A stretch of DNA of 27,790 bases from Phosphoribacter sp964558825 (GTDB taxonomy: Bacteria > Actinomycetota > Actinomycetes > Actinomycetales > Dermatophilaceae): contig CAZLGB010000017.1 in the NCBI GenBank assembly GCA_964558825.1, forward strand, positions 1 to 27,790, written 5' to 3'. The notes beneath the pieces were generated by a model that searched no databases, had not been told where the DNA came from, and saw nothing but the letters and a program-made list of their open reading frames with translations. Of the stretch, positions 15,127 through 22,957 are shown piece after piece; position 1 is the first letter of the stretch; each line of letters begins with the position of its first letter. The translations under genes and the position numbers were made by a program.

Positions 15127-15969
15127 TCAGAGCCGGCCGTCGCGGCCGTGGCGCTGGCGCACGGCCTCGAAGAGCACGACCGCAGCGGCAGCGGCGACGT
15201 TGAGCGAGTTGGCCTTGCCGCGCATGGGAATTCGCACCAGGGCGTCGGCCGCATCGAGCAGCTCGGGAGACGCTCCATGCTTCTCGGCGCCGACCGCGAC
15301 GGCCACCGGGCCGGTGAGGTCGATGTCCGAATAGAGGACATCCGTCTCAGGGGTCGTCACGACCAGCCGGATTCCTCGCTCCCGAATCCACGCCGTCGCG
15401 GCCGTCGTCGGCGCCGAGGCGACGGGCACGGCATACACCGTGCCCTTGCTGGCGCGGATGACATTGGGGTTGCCCCAGTCGGTGACCGGGTCGGCCGCGA
15501 CGACGGCGTCGACACCGGCCGCGTCGGCCGAGCGGAGCATCGCACCGAGGTTGCCGGGCTTCTCGACACCCTCGACGAGCAGGACGAGCGGATCGGTCGG
15601 CAGCTCCAGCCCGGCGAGCGGCCGGTCGACCGCGGGCAGCACCCCGAGCAGCCCGTCAGGTCCCTCGCGATAGGCGACCTTCTCGAAGGCCGCCCGCGAG
15701 AGGGTGACGATCTCGGCGCCTGCCCCCCGCGCCGCCGCGACGAGATCGCCCTGGTGGCCGATCTGCTGCTGCCCGGCATACCCCGCGGGGCTGTAGAGCT
15801 CGGGGCAGACATAGAGCGTCTGCGGCACCACCCCGGCCGCGAGCGCGAGCGAGAGCTCCTCGTGCCCCTCGACGACGGTGAGGCCCGCCTCGTCGCGGGC
15901 GCGACGGCGGCGCAACCCGACGAGCGCCTTGAGCCGCGGGTTGGCCGGTGAGGTGAGGTGCAGGTCCAT
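15127..15969 (-). CDS. TrmH/SpoU family RNA 2'-O-methyltransferase
   Basis: A 280-residue SPOUT methyltransferase with an N-terminal substrate-binding domain (LTSPANPRLKALVGLRRRRAR, VVEGHEEL) and a C-terminal knotted SAM domain. Motif 1 is EGVEKPGNLGAMLRSADAAG. NPNVIRASKGTVYAVPV, VGAEKHGAS (motif 2) and IPMRGKANSLNVAAAAAVVLFE (motif 3) follow, all intact. The enzyme methylates ribose in rRNA or tRNA; TsnR-like thiostrepton resistance is possible but cannot be told from housekeeping RlmB-type activity. ATG 15969 is the only sensible start. It leads a probable reverse operon with the glyoxalase-like and DCC genes. Confidence 0.9.
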   Translation of the reverse strand: MDLHLTSPANPRLKALVGLRRRRARDEAGLTVVEGHEELSLALAAGVVPQTLYVCPELYSPAGYAGQQQIGHQGDLVAAARGAGAEIVTLSRAAFEKVAYREGPDGLLGVLPAVDRPLAGLELPTDPLVLLVEGVEKPGNLGAMLRSADAAGVDAVVAADPVTDWGNPNVIRASKGTVYAVPVASAPTTAATAWIRERGIRLVVTTPETDVLYSDIDLTGPVAVAVGAEKHGASPELLDAADALVRIPMRGKANSLNVAAAAAVVLFEAVRQRHGRDGRL

Positions 15970-16055
15970 GGGCGGTCACCAAGGATGCCAGGTATGCCGT
16001 GCGCTCACCGCCAGCAGGCCCGCAGTCAGCGGGGCTCACCAGGACCGGCTTCGCG

Positions 16056-16718
16056 TCAATCCCCCGCTGCGGGCGAGCGCGCGGCGAGCCACGTGGCGAC
16101 GATCTGGGGGCCCTGCTCGGTCGCCAAGGCCGCGCGCGCGCTCGCATCGGAGCCGAGCCAGTGGCGCAGGTCGAGCAGGCCGACCAGATCGAGACCGACC
16201 CGCTCGGGCATCAGTCCGACCATCTCGACCGACGAGCCCGACCAGCTCAGCCGAGCTGGCCCTTGCATCAGGCCGGTGCTGGTGAGGAGCAGATCTCCGC
16301 CGCGGTCGCGGCCACGCAGGATGTCCCAGCCGAGGTAGGCGATCGTGGCAGACGCGAGGACCGCGCCGACAGGACCTGGTGCCACCGGCGTCCCGGCGAT
16401 GACCGCGACGAGCACGGGCAGAGCGACGATGATCACGGCAAGCCACAGCCGCACGAGCAGCCAGGTCAGGCGCAGGCCGACGAGCACGACACCGGCTGGC
16501 GTTTCCGAAGGCGCCACCCGAGGTCGGCGGAGGCGAGCCCGCTGCTCGGCACGCAGGCTGACTCCGAGGACGACGAGACTGGCGAGGAAGGTGACGGTGA
16601 CCATCCCGGTCACCCGGGTGCCACCCCGCCCCGCGATCGCCAGCCAGAGACCGGCGACACCACACGCCCCGAGCAGCACGAAGCCGCAGCCCACAGTCGC
16701 CGCTCGACGTGATCGCAC
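16056..16718 (-). CDS. Membrane protein at the end of the type VII-like operon (possible immunity protein)
   Basis: A 220-residue protein with four predicted membrane segments (about 8-29, 37-54, 76-109 as one or two passes, 113-131). Its cytoplasmic C-terminal domain has the pattern LLLTSTGLMQGPARLSWSGSS, which resembles small bacterial PH-like domains. GTG 16718 was chosen because AAAGGA lies about 9 bases upstream; the frame is open to 17084 but only as a shadow of the preceding gene. It starts 34 bases after the WXG/glycine-zipper gene and is the last gene of the operon. Immunity to a pore-forming neighbour is a hypothesis from position only; no homology was seen. Confidence 0.72.
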   Translation of the reverse strand: MRSRRAATVGCGFVLLGACGVAGLWLAIAGRGGTRVTGMVTVTFLASLVVLGVSLRAEQRARLRRPRVAPSETPAGVVLVGLRLTWLLVRLWLAVIIVALPVLVAVIAGTPVAPGPVGAVLASATIAYLGWDILRGRDRGGDLLLTSTGLMQGPARLSWSGSSVEMVGLMPERVGLDLVGLLDLRHWLGSDASARAALATEQGPQIVATWLAARSPAAGD

Positions 16719-16752
16719 GTCTGTCGTCCTTTCCGTCCGCGCGGGCGAACGC

Positions 16753-17946
16753 TCAGTCGAAGAGCGCGTTCCAAGCGCCCGACAGTCCGCCGGCGATCGC
16801 GTCGCCAGCTTCTTCGACGGCGTGGGCACCGTCGGCGATGGCATCGCCGACACCCCCACCCTCGAAGAGCGAGTCCATGGCGCCGGAGGTGAAGACACCC
16901 ACGGCCGCACCGATGAGTGCCCCGCCCACGGTGCCCACGACCGGGATGGGCACCAAGGTCCCGATCGCCGCACCCGCGGCGATCGAGGCCCCCCAACCGG
17001 CCGCAAAGCCGACCGTGCCAGAGACGACCGCCTCGGTCGGATCCTTGCCCTGGGAGATGTCATAGCCGATGCCGACGGCCGCAACGACCGGTCCCAGCCG
17101 CTCGGACCACTTGGCCAGCTGCTCCATCCGGCCCGCCTGAAACTCGGCAGTGCTCAACGCGCCACGAGCCTCGCCGACCTCGCCGACCGCATCCTCCATG
17201 AGCTGGTCGAACAGATGGGAGTAGCGCTGCCGCCAGGCCGCCTGCTCGGCTGCATCCATCCCGGCGACGAGCTCGTCCACCTGGTTGCGCAGCGTCTTCG
17301 CTTGCGCGAGGAGGGTTTTGCCCCGGCCCGCGGCCACTGCACCGCGCAGGGCGCCACTCCAGTCGACGATGTAGAGCGCCAGCTTGTTCTTGATGTCCTG
17401 GCCCGCTCGGGCCAGCAGATCCTGAGCATCGATCAACCGCCGCTCGGCGGCCGCGGCGTCGTTGTCAGCCGCTGCGTATGCCGTGACGAGGGCCTGGTGG
17501 TGCTCGTAGTCGGCGACCATCCGGTCGTATTGCGCCTCTTGGCTGGGGGTGAGGTCTCCCGACGACCAGGGTTTGCCAGGCCCGACGCCCGGATCGACGA
17601 CGACCGTGCCGGAGATGGTCAGCCCCGCTGCTGCAGCGCGTTCGCGCACGCCGGCCATGGTCAACGCGTGAGTAGATAGCGCGCTGCCGTAGTCCTCCAC
17701 CGCGCGAGCGAAGGGATCGAGCGACGCGGAGAAGGACTGCTCGCGGGCGGCCTCACTGCGCAACTGCGCGTCGAAGCTCTCGCCGGCTTGCCCCTCCCAC
17801 CCGTCGCCGACGGCTCGGCGAGCTCGGCTGACCCCATCCACGGAGGCTTCAACGCCGGAGCCGAGGCCGGTCCTCACCCAGGACGCGACGGCATACACGC
17901 TGCTGGGCGTCCCCTCGGTGCGCGTGTCGACCCCCACGGTCACCAC
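16753..17946 (-). CDS. WXG100-type protein with C-terminal glycine-zipper region (candidate type VII effector)
   Basis: A 397-residue protein. The N-terminal ~100 residues are helical with a WEG turn (Trp50-Glu51-Gly52) in VGDGWEGQAGESF, the WXG100 hallmark. A Pro/Gly linker (about 112-130) and long Ala/Glu-rich helices (about 135-285) follow. A hydrophobic glycine-rich stretch (about 308-352, including GAAIGTLVPIPVVGTVGGAL) can form a membrane hairpin. GTG 17946 overlaps the EspC-like gene by 7 bp. Some firmicute type VII toxins, such as TelE, combine a secretion domain with a glycine-zipper pore and have a membrane immunity protein (family knowledge); this protein has the same plan. No nuclease or other enzymatic motif is seen. 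It could instead be a structural secreted protein. Confidence 0.72.
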   Translation of the reverse strand: MVTVGVDTRTEGTPSSVYAVASWVRTGLGSGVEASVDGVSRARRAVGDGWEGQAGESFDAQLRSEAAREQSFSASLDPFARAVEDYGSALSTHALTMAGVRERAAAAGLTISGTVVVDPGVGPGKPWSSGDLTPSQEAQYDRMVADYEHHQALVTAYAAADNDAAAAERRLIDAQDLLARAGQDIKNKLALYIVDWSGALRGAVAAGRGKTLLAQAKTLRNQVDELVAGMDAAEQAAWRQRYSHLFDQLMEDAVGEVGEARGALSTAEFQAGRMEQLAKWSERLGPVVAAVGIGYDISQGKDPTEAVVSGTVGFAAGWGASIAAGAAIGTLVPIPVVGTVGGALIGAAVGVFTSGAMDSLFEGGGVGDAIADGAHAVEEAGDAIAGGLSGAWNALFD

Positions 17947-18230
17947 GCCCCGCTCGGGTCGACGGACTGGTAGGCGCCGGAAGCGACGTCATCGGCCCCC
18001 TGGTAGGTGGCTGCTGCTGCTCGCACCGACGAGGCCGTCCGGTCGAGAGCGTCGACCAGGGCAGCGCAGGTCGAGACGAGGTCGGCGACGGGCGCCAGGA
18101 TGAGGGCGCTGGCGGGGCCGGCGTCGACCGAGCTCGGCCGTGTCTCCGCCGCACCCAGGACGTGGTCGGCGCCCGCGGTCAGGGCGTCGGCAGCGGCCGC
18201 CAGCTGTCCGAAGGAGACGTCATACTCCAT
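17940..18230 (-). CDS. EspC-like / WXG100-like small type VII secretion protein
   Basis: A 96-residue helical, alanine-rich protein beginning MEYDVSFGQLAAAADALTAG. Two amphipathic helices are broken around residues 30-45, and a Tyr-x-x-x-Asp motif lies near the C-terminus (Tyr76 to Asp80, YQGAD). YxxxD/E after a helical hairpin is the ESX secretion signal of mycobacterial EspC/DUF2580-type proteins (family knowledge). It overlaps the SAV_915-like gene upstream (11 bp) and the WXG gene downstream (7 bp), so production is coupled. It probably pairs with the larger WXG protein for export, though no ESX core genes are in the window. Confidence 0.75.
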   Translation of the reverse strand: MEYDVSFGQLAAAADALTAGADHVLGAAETRPSSVDAGPASALILAPVADLVSTCAALVDALDRTASSVRAAAATYQGADDVASGAYQSVDPSGAW

Positions 18231-18519
18231 GCCAGCCCCCGGCGCGCCGGTCCTGCGGGACGAAGACGTCCCGCAGGAGCAGGTCATAGGGCGACTCCGC
18301 GTAGATGCGCTGCAGCGCGGCCTTGTCACAGAGCACCCAGGGCGTGTCCGGACCGATCGCCTCGACGAGCCGGTCGAGGGCGCTGTAGGCCAGCAGCGCG
18401 AGCCGGCCATCACGGGTGCGTCGCAGGGCCACCTGCAGCACGCCCGGGTCGGCCTCGGTGGGCACGCAGGGCACATAGACGACGGGCGGGAAGCCCCGGA
18501 GCGCAGTCGAGTCGATCAT
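18220..18519 (-). CDS. SAV_915 family protein (SseB-like)
   Basis: A 99-residue protein matching the actinobacterial SAV_915 pattern: VVYVPCVP near the N-terminus, RRTRDGRLALLAYSALDRL in the centre, then PW and SPYDLLLRDVFVPQDRR. The function is unknown; the core resembles SseB N-terminal domains. ATG 18519 has a strong Shine-Dalgarno (GGGAGGA), making it the first gene of the four-gene operon that runs down to 16056. Its stop lies 11 bp inside the EspC-like gene. In actinobacteria this family is often next to small WXG/EspC-like genes (from memory), which fits a chaperone or accessory role. Confidence 0.78.
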   Translation of the reverse strand: MIDSTALRGFPPVVYVPCVPTEADPGVLQVALRRTRDGRLALLAYSALDRLVEAIGPDTPWVLCDKAALQRIYAESPYDLLLRDVFVPQDRRAGGWHGV

Positions 18520-18533
18520 GTTCCTCCCCTGTC

Positions 18534-18567
18534 GAACACCGGGGCTGACGCCCGGCGTCTGAACACC
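18534..18567. promoter_or_regulatory. Palindrome between direct repeats upstream of the type VII-like operon
   Basis: Two copies of GAACACC (18534-18540 and 18561-18567) flank the 13-bp palindrome GACGCCCGGCGTC (18547-18559), in the 55-base gap between the HAD gene and the operon. This is a candidate regulator-binding site or processing hairpin. No promoter boxes are obvious. Confidence 0.4.
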
Positions 18568-18574
18568 TCTCCGG

Positions 18575-19402
18575 TCAGGGAAAGGCTCTCTGCAGAATAG
18601 CCGCGAGGCCGTCGTCGTCGACCGAGCCGGTCACCTCGTCGGCGACCGCCTTGACCTCGTCGGGGGCGTTGCCCATCGCCACGCCGCGCGCGGCCCACTG
18701 GAGCATCTCGATGTCATTGCGCTGGTCGCCGACGGCGATGGTGTCGCCCGGCTCGACGCCCAGCCGGCGGCGCAGCTGCTCGAGGGCGGAGGCCTTGGAG
18801 ACTCCCTCGGGATTGATGTCGAGCCATGCGGTCCAACCGACGGCATACGACACCTCGTGCAATCCGATGCGCTCGATGTGTGCCATGAAGTCGTCCGGCT
18901 CGGCGTCGGGCATTCGCAGCGTGACGCGGGTGGCGCGGCGCGAGACGAGCTCCTCCCACGGCACGACCTCCTGCGGCGCCGCGAGCTCGCCCTCCGGGAA
19001 GGGCGCGCTGACCCGGAAGCCCACCCCGAGCCGCTCGACGGCGATGAGGGCATCGGGCAGCTCGGCGCGCAGCAGGGTGAGCGCCGGCCGCGGGTCGAAG
19101 GTGACCTTCTCGAGCACCTTGTAGCCCTTGGACCGGGTCGGGTCGAGCCGCAGCGTCACCGCGCCATTGGAGGACACGGCATACCCCTGGGCGATGCCGA
19201 GCCGCTCGAGGACCGGCATCGTCGCGACCACCGAGCGGCCGGTCGCGATGACGACGTGGTGCCCCGCGTGGGCGACGCCCACGATCGCGTCACGGACCGC
19301 GTCGGACAGGTGCCCGCCGTGGGTGAGGATCGTGCCGTCGACGTCGAGCGCGACGAGCGACCGCGCGTATGCCGTTGCCCCGCCTCGCGATTGGCGACTC
19401 AC
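18575..19402 (-). CDS. HAD superfamily (Cof-type) phosphatase
   Basis: A 275-residue Cof/IIB HAD phosphatase. Motif I is VALDVDGTIL (nucleophile and general-acid Asp). IATGRSV carries the motif II region, NPEGVSKASALEQL supplies the motif III Lys, and VGDQRNDIEML is motif IV. These enzymes act on sugar phosphates, phosphorylated cofactors or flavin intermediates; the substrate is unknown. GTG 19402 overlaps the serS stop (GTGA), so it is translationally coupled to serS. The frame is open into serS only as a shadow. Confidence 0.9.
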   Translation of the reverse strand: MSRQSRGGATAYARSLVALDVDGTILTHGGHLSDAVRDAIVGVAHAGHHVVIATGRSVVATMPVLERLGIAQGYAVSSNGAVTLRLDPTRSKGYKVLEKVTFDPRPALTLLRAELPDALIAVERLGVGFRVSAPFPEGELAAPQEVVPWEELVSRRATRVTLRMPDAEPDDFMAHIERIGLHEVSYAVGWTAWLDINPEGVSKASALEQLRRRLGVEPGDTIAVGDQRNDIEMLQWAARGVAMGNAPDEVKAVADEVTGSVDDDGLAAILQRAFP

Positions 19403-20688
19403 CGGGCTGCCGGCTTGAGGGTGTCCTGCCCGCCGAGGTAGGGCTGCAACGCGAGCGGGACGCGCACCGAGCCGTCGACCTGCTGGTGGTTTTCGAGGAT
19501 GGCGACCATCCACCGGGTCGTCGCCATGGTGCCGTTGAGGGTGGCGAGGATGCGGGTCTGGCTGCCGCCGCCCTCGGTCGCCACGCGCTCGCGGATATTG
19601 AGCCGACGAGCCTGGAAGGTCGTGCAATTGGAGGTCGAGGTCAGCTCGCGATAGCGCTGCTGGGTGGGCACCCACCCCTCGCAGTCGAACTTGCGCGCAG
19701 CCGGGCCGCCGAGATCACCCGCGGCGACGTCGATGACCCGATAGGGGATCTCGACGGCGTCAAGGATGCGCCGCTCGATGCGCAGCAGCCGCTGGTGCTC
19801 GGCCTCGGCCACCTCCGGCGTGCAGTAGACGAACATCTCCGTCTTCTGGAATTGGTGGGTCCGGAAGATGCCCCGGGTGTCCTTGCCGTGGCTGCCGGCC
19901 TCGCGCCGATAGCAGGTCGACGTGGCCGTGTAGCGCAGCGGCCCGTCGGTCAGGTCGAGGATCTCGCCGAGGTGATAGCCGGCCAGGGCGACCTCGCTCG
20001 TGCCGGTGAGGTAGAGCTCGTCGGCGGGCAGGTAGTAGACCTCGTCGGCGTGGCTGTCGAGGAAGCCCGCGCCCGCCATCGTCTGCTCCTTGACGAGGTT
20101 GGGCACGGCGAGCGCGACATGACCCTCCTCGTAGGCGACCTGCTGGCAGAGCGCCATGATCGCGTTCTCCAGCCGGGCGCCGTCGCCCTTGAGGTAGTAG
20201 AAGCGGCTGCCGGCGACCCGGCTGCCCCGCTCGATGTCGAGGATGCCCAGGCCCTCGCCCAGCGCGACATGGTCGAGCGGCTCGAAGCCCTCGGCGGCGA
20301 AATCGCGCGGCATACCAACGGTTTCCAGGACCCGGAAGTCCTCCTCGCCGCCCGCCGGGACGCCGTCGATGATGACATTGCCGAGGAGACGGGTCAGCGC
20401 GCCGAGCTCGGCGTCAGCAGCGGCGGCAGCGGCGTCGAGGGCCTTGACCTGCTCGGCCAGCCCCTTGACCTCCGCGAGCAGCGCGGCCTTGGCGTCGCCG
20501 CTCGCGGCGGCGACGTCCTTGCCGATGGCCTTCTGCCGGGCGCGCGCCGCCTCGAACTGGGCGAGGGACGATCGACGGGTCTCGTCGGCAGCGAGGATCG
20601 CATCGACGATCCCCGAGTCCTCTCCACGGGCCACCTGCGAGGCCCGCACGACGTCGGGGGTCTCGCGCACGAGTTTGATGTCGATCAC
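19399..20688 (-). CDS. serS: Seryl-tRNA synthetase
   Basis: A 429-residue class II synthetase that charges tRNA-Ser. The N-terminal arm (about residues 25-105) is an Ala/Lys-rich coiled coil that grips the tRNA. Class II motif 2 is CYRREAGSHGKDTRGIFRTHQF-like around the catalytic Arg/Glu residues, and motif 3 lies at NGTMATTRWMVAILENHQ. LYLTGTSEVALAG is the serine-binding TxE region. GTG 20688 is supported by a -10 box (TAGGCT) exactly 7 bases upstream, so the mRNA is probably leaderless. No T-box leader exists. It is co-transcribed with the HAD gene (4-bp overlap). Confidence 0.97.
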   Translation of the reverse strand: MIDIKLVRETPDVVRASQVARGEDSGIVDAILAADETRRSSLAQFEAARARQKAIGKDVAAASGDAKAALLAEVKGLAEQVKALDAAAAAADAELGALTRLLGNVIIDGVPAGGEEDFRVLETVGMPRDFAAEGFEPLDHVALGEGLGILDIERGSRVAGSRFYYLKGDGARLENAIMALCQQVAYEEGHVALAVPNLVKEQTMAGAGFLDSHADEVYYLPADELYLTGTSEVALAGYHLGEILDLTDGPLRYTATSTCYRREAGSHGKDTRGIFRTHQFQKTEMFVYCTPEVAEAEHQRLLRIERRILDAVEIPYRVIDVAAGDLGGPAARKFDCEGWVPTQQRYRELTSTSNCTTFQARRLNIRERVATEGGGSQTRILATLNGTMATTRWMVAILENHQQVDGSVRVPLALQPYLGGQDTLKPAAR

Positions 20689-20695
20689 GTCGGTC

Positions 20696-20701
20696 AGCCT
20701 A
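20696..20701 (-). promoter_or_regulatory. -10 box of a leaderless serS promoter
   Basis: On the reverse strand TAGGCT is followed by 7 bases and then the GTG start at 20688, with no Shine-Dalgarno in between. This is the standard spacing for an actinobacterial leaderless mRNA. An octamer copy (20711-20718) lies about 10 bases further upstream. Confidence 0.6.
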
Positions 20702-20769
20702 CCGAGGCGCGTATGCCGTCCGCCCCGCCCTTTCCCGCGCGCGCCCGACGCACCGGTCCAGACCCAGAT

Positions 20770-21306
20770 CTACGCCTGGCGCACGTCCCAGACGTGGTGG
20801 ACGATGTCGTGGAGGAAGTAGATCCCGAGCGAGGCCACGGTGAAGACCGACCCGTTGCTGCGGACCCCGGGCCGGTCCCACTGCGCCCCGCTCGGCCGCG
20901 CGAAGGCCTTGGCTGCCTGGTCGGCCGCCGCCGCGAGCTCACCCGCAACGACACCAGGGTCCTGCGCCCAGTAGCGCTCGGCGACGGCCGTCTCGTCCTG
21001 ATCCCAGTTGGCGAACCGCGGGTTGTCCTCGTCGAGCATGAGCGTGACCCGCTGCGCGAAGATCCGCAGCACGTCGCGCACGTGGCAGGCATATTCCAGC
21101 GGCGACCAGATCGCCGGCTCGGGGCGCTCACGGGCGTCGGGGGCGGCCAGCCGCGCCGGCCAACCAGCCGTGGCCTCGCCGACGAGCCGGGGCAGCTCGA
21201 CCGGGTCGACCGACCGCGGGTCATAGCCGCAGTCGGGGCACGCCTGCTCCAGCACCCAGGTCCAGTCCTTGTCGTCCGGCAGGGGCGTCGTGGGGTCCTC
21301 ACTCAT
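20770..21306 (-). CDS. DinB superfamily protein
   Basis: A 178-residue four-helix-bundle protein of the DinB/mycothiol-dependent isomerase type. Metal-ligand histidines are visible in YACHVRDVL (about residue 80) and HDIVHHVWDV (near the C-terminus), the usual spread of the DinB triad. A CxxC (CPDCGYDP) sits near the N-terminus. Actinobacterial members are often mycothiol-dependent transferases (family knowledge); the role here is unknown. ATG 21306 is the start; the -10 box at 21313-21318 suggests a leaderless mRNA. Divergent from the diacylglycerol kinase-like gene. Confidence 0.8.
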   Translation of the reverse strand: MSEDPTTPLPDDKDWTWVLEQACPDCGYDPRSVDPVELPRLVGEATAGWPARLAAPDARERPEPAIWSPLEYACHVRDVLRIFAQRVTLMLDEDNPRFANWDQDETAVAERYWAQDPGVVAGELAAAADQAAKAFARPSGAQWDRPGVRSNGSVFTVASLGIYFLHDIVHHVWDVRQA

Positions 21307-21312
21307 CCCCAG

Positions 21313-21318
21313 AGCGTA
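21313..21318 (-). promoter_or_regulatory. -10 box of a probable leaderless promoter for the DinB-like gene
   Basis: On the reverse strand TACGCT ends 6 bases before ATG 21306. Its TAC is the end of an octamer copy (21316-21323 read in reverse), the same overlap as at 12501. Confidence 0.42.
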
Positions 21319-21369
21319 TGCCGTGCCACTTCCGACCCCGCCCGCCTGCGCCGCTGCCGGGCGGTCGGA

Positions 21370-21375
21370 TAGCGT
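21370..21375 (+). promoter_or_regulatory. -10 box of a leaderless promoter for the diacylglycerol kinase-like gene
   Basis: TAGCGT ends 7 bases before ATG 21383 and no Shine-Dalgarno is present. Confidence 0.5.
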
Positions 21376-21382
21376 CGGATTC

Positions 21383-22489
21383 ATGCCGAACAACGTGTGG
21401 TGGTGGGTGCTCGGCGCCGTGGTGGTTTTCGGCGTCATCGGGGTCACGGCATACCTCGGCAATCGCGGCAGCCATGACTACGACGCACTGAGTGCACGGC
21501 TGCGCGGGCGCCGACCGCACCGCGACAGCTTCCGCGACCCGGAGGAGCTCGCCGAGCCCGCCCCGCTCAAGCGCGCCGCGATCATCGTCAACCCGACGAA
21601 GTTCTCCGATCTGCCGGACGTGCGGGCGCGCATCGCCGGTGTCTGTGCCGCCCACGGTTGGGGCACGCCGATCTGGGCCGAGACGACCGTCGCCGACCCC
21701 GGCACCGGCCAGGCCCGCCAGGCTGCCGCCGACGGCGCGGCGATCGTCTGCGCGCTCGGTGGTGACGGCACGGTGCGCGCGGTGGCCAAGGGGATCATCG
21801 GCACCGAGACGCCGCTGGGACTGCTCCCCGGCGGCACCGGAAATCTGCTCGCGCGCAACCTCGACGTGCCCATCGACTCCGTCGAAAAGGCCCTCGTCAT
21901 CGCGCTGACCGGCCACAACAAGACCGTCGACGTCGGGCACATCGTCATCGACCGGTCGGGTGAGGATCACACGCCCGAGGAGGACACCTTCCTCGTCATG
22001 GCGGGGTTGGGCTTCGACGCCGCGGTGATGGCCGGCGCCGACGAGCAGCTCAAGCGGCAGGTGGGCAACGCGGCATACATCGCCTCGGGCGTGCGCAACA
22101 TGTGGGGCCCGCAGTTCAAGATCAGGATGACCGTCGACGGGGGGCTGCCCTTCAGCCGGCGGGCCAAGACCGTGCTCTTCGGCAACTGCGGCAAGATCTT
22201 CGGCGGGCTCGTGCTCATGCCCGAAGCCAAGATCGACGACGGGCTCGTCGATGCGGTGATCATGTCGCCCAAGGGCCTGGTCGGCTGGACGGCCGTGCTC
22301 GCCCGGGTGCTGAGCCGCCAGCGGCGGGGCCACTCGATCGTCGACCACCACACCGGCAGCGAGATCACCGTGCGCTGCGAGCGACCCGAGGAGCTGCAAC
22401 TCGACGGCGACTCCTTCGGTCAGGTGCGCCGGGTCACGTCGACCGTCATGCCCAAGGCGCTCGTCGTGCGGGTCGCCCCGTCCGCTTAG
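21383..22489 (+). CDS. Diacylglycerol kinase family protein (membrane-anchored)
   Basis: A 368-residue lipid kinase of the DagK/YegS/sphingosine kinase fold. One N-terminal membrane helix (about residues 5-24) anchors it, followed by a charged linker. The catalytic domain starts at RAAIIVNPTKF; the nucleotide site is CALGGDGTVRAV, and LGLLPGGTGNLLARNL is the second glycine block. A C-terminal beta-sandwich domain contains LDGDSFGQV. Such enzymes phosphorylate diacylglycerol or related lipids. ATG 21383 is supported by the -10 box. Its stop codon TAG is part of the -10 box of the next gene. Confidence 0.9.
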   Translation: MPNNVWWWVLGAVVVFGVIGVTAYLGNRGSHDYDALSARLRGRRPHRDSFRDPEELAEPAPLKRAAIIVNPTKFSDLPDVRARIAGVCAAHGWGTPIWAETTVADPGTGQARQAAADGAAIVCALGGDGTVRAVAKGIIGTETPLGLLPGGTGNLLARNLDVPIDSVEKALVIALTGHNKTVDVGHIVIDRSGEDHTPEEDTFLVMAGLGFDAAVMAGADEQLKRQVGNAAYIASGVRNMWGPQFKIRMTVDGGLPFSRRAKTVLFGNCGKIFGGLVLMPEAKIDDGLVDAVIMSPKGLVGWTAVLARVLSRQRRGHSIVDHHTGSEITVRCERPEELQLDGDSFGQVRRVTSTVMPKALVVRVAPSA

Positions 22490-22492
22490 GCT
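22487..22492 (+). promoter_or_regulatory. -10 box of the thioesterase gene, formed by the upstream stop codon
   Basis: TAGGCT begins with the TAG stop of the kinase gene and ends 6 bases before ATG 22499, giving a leaderless start. The same hexamer serves serS. Confidence 0.45.
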
Positions 22493-22498
22493 CGGCGC

Positions 22499-22942
22499 AT
22501 GAGCGCCGACCCGGCCCCGCGCAACCCCGACTTCGCGCAGGTCGTGCGGGAGTCCTTCGCCCGGCAGGGCCTCATGGAGACCTTTCGGGCTCGGCTCGTG
22601 ATCGTCGAGCCGGGGCAGGTCGAGATCGACGCGCCCTTCGACCCCGGGCTGAGCCAGCAGCACGGCCTCTTCCACGGGGGCGTGACGACGTCGATCCTCG
22701 ACTCCGCGTGCGGCTATGCGGCGCTGACCCTCATGCCGGCTCGGTCCGAGGTGCTCACCGTCGAGTTCAAGATCAACCTGCTGGCCCCCGCCGCGGGTGA
22801 GCGGCTCGTGGCGCGCGGCCGGGTCGTGCGGGCCGGGCGCAGCATCACCGTCTGTCAGGGCGATGCGTATGCCGTGCGTGACGGGTCCGAGACGCACTGC
22901 GCGACGATGGTCGCGACGATGATGCGGGTCGCGCTGGACTGA
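22499..22942 (+). CDS. PaaI family hotdog-fold thioesterase
   Basis: A 147-residue hotdog thioesterase. The active-site region is HGLFHGGVTTSILDSACGYAA, where HGG begins the long central helix. TVEFKINLLAPA and ARGRVVRAGRSITVCQGDAYAV are the following strands. Such proteins hydrolyse aryl- or acyl-CoA thioesters; the substrate is unknown. ATG 22499 is 9 bases after the kinase stop, with no Shine-Dalgarno but a -10 box overlapping that stop. It may therefore be transcribed on its own as well as by read-through. Convergent with the iron permease gene. Confidence 0.88.
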   Translation: MSADPAPRNPDFAQVVRESFARQGLMETFRARLVIVEPGQVEIDAPFDPGLSQQHGLFHGGVTTSILDSACGYAALTLMPARSEVLTVEFKINLLAPAAGERLVARGRVVRAGRSITVCQGDAYAVRDGSETHCATMVATMMRVALD

Positions 22943-22957
22943 GCCTGGCCTGAGCCT

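Noticed and set aside
20689..20769. A T-box or other riboswitch before serS
   Set aside because: The -10 box lies 7 bases before the GTG start, so there is no leader RNA to hold one.
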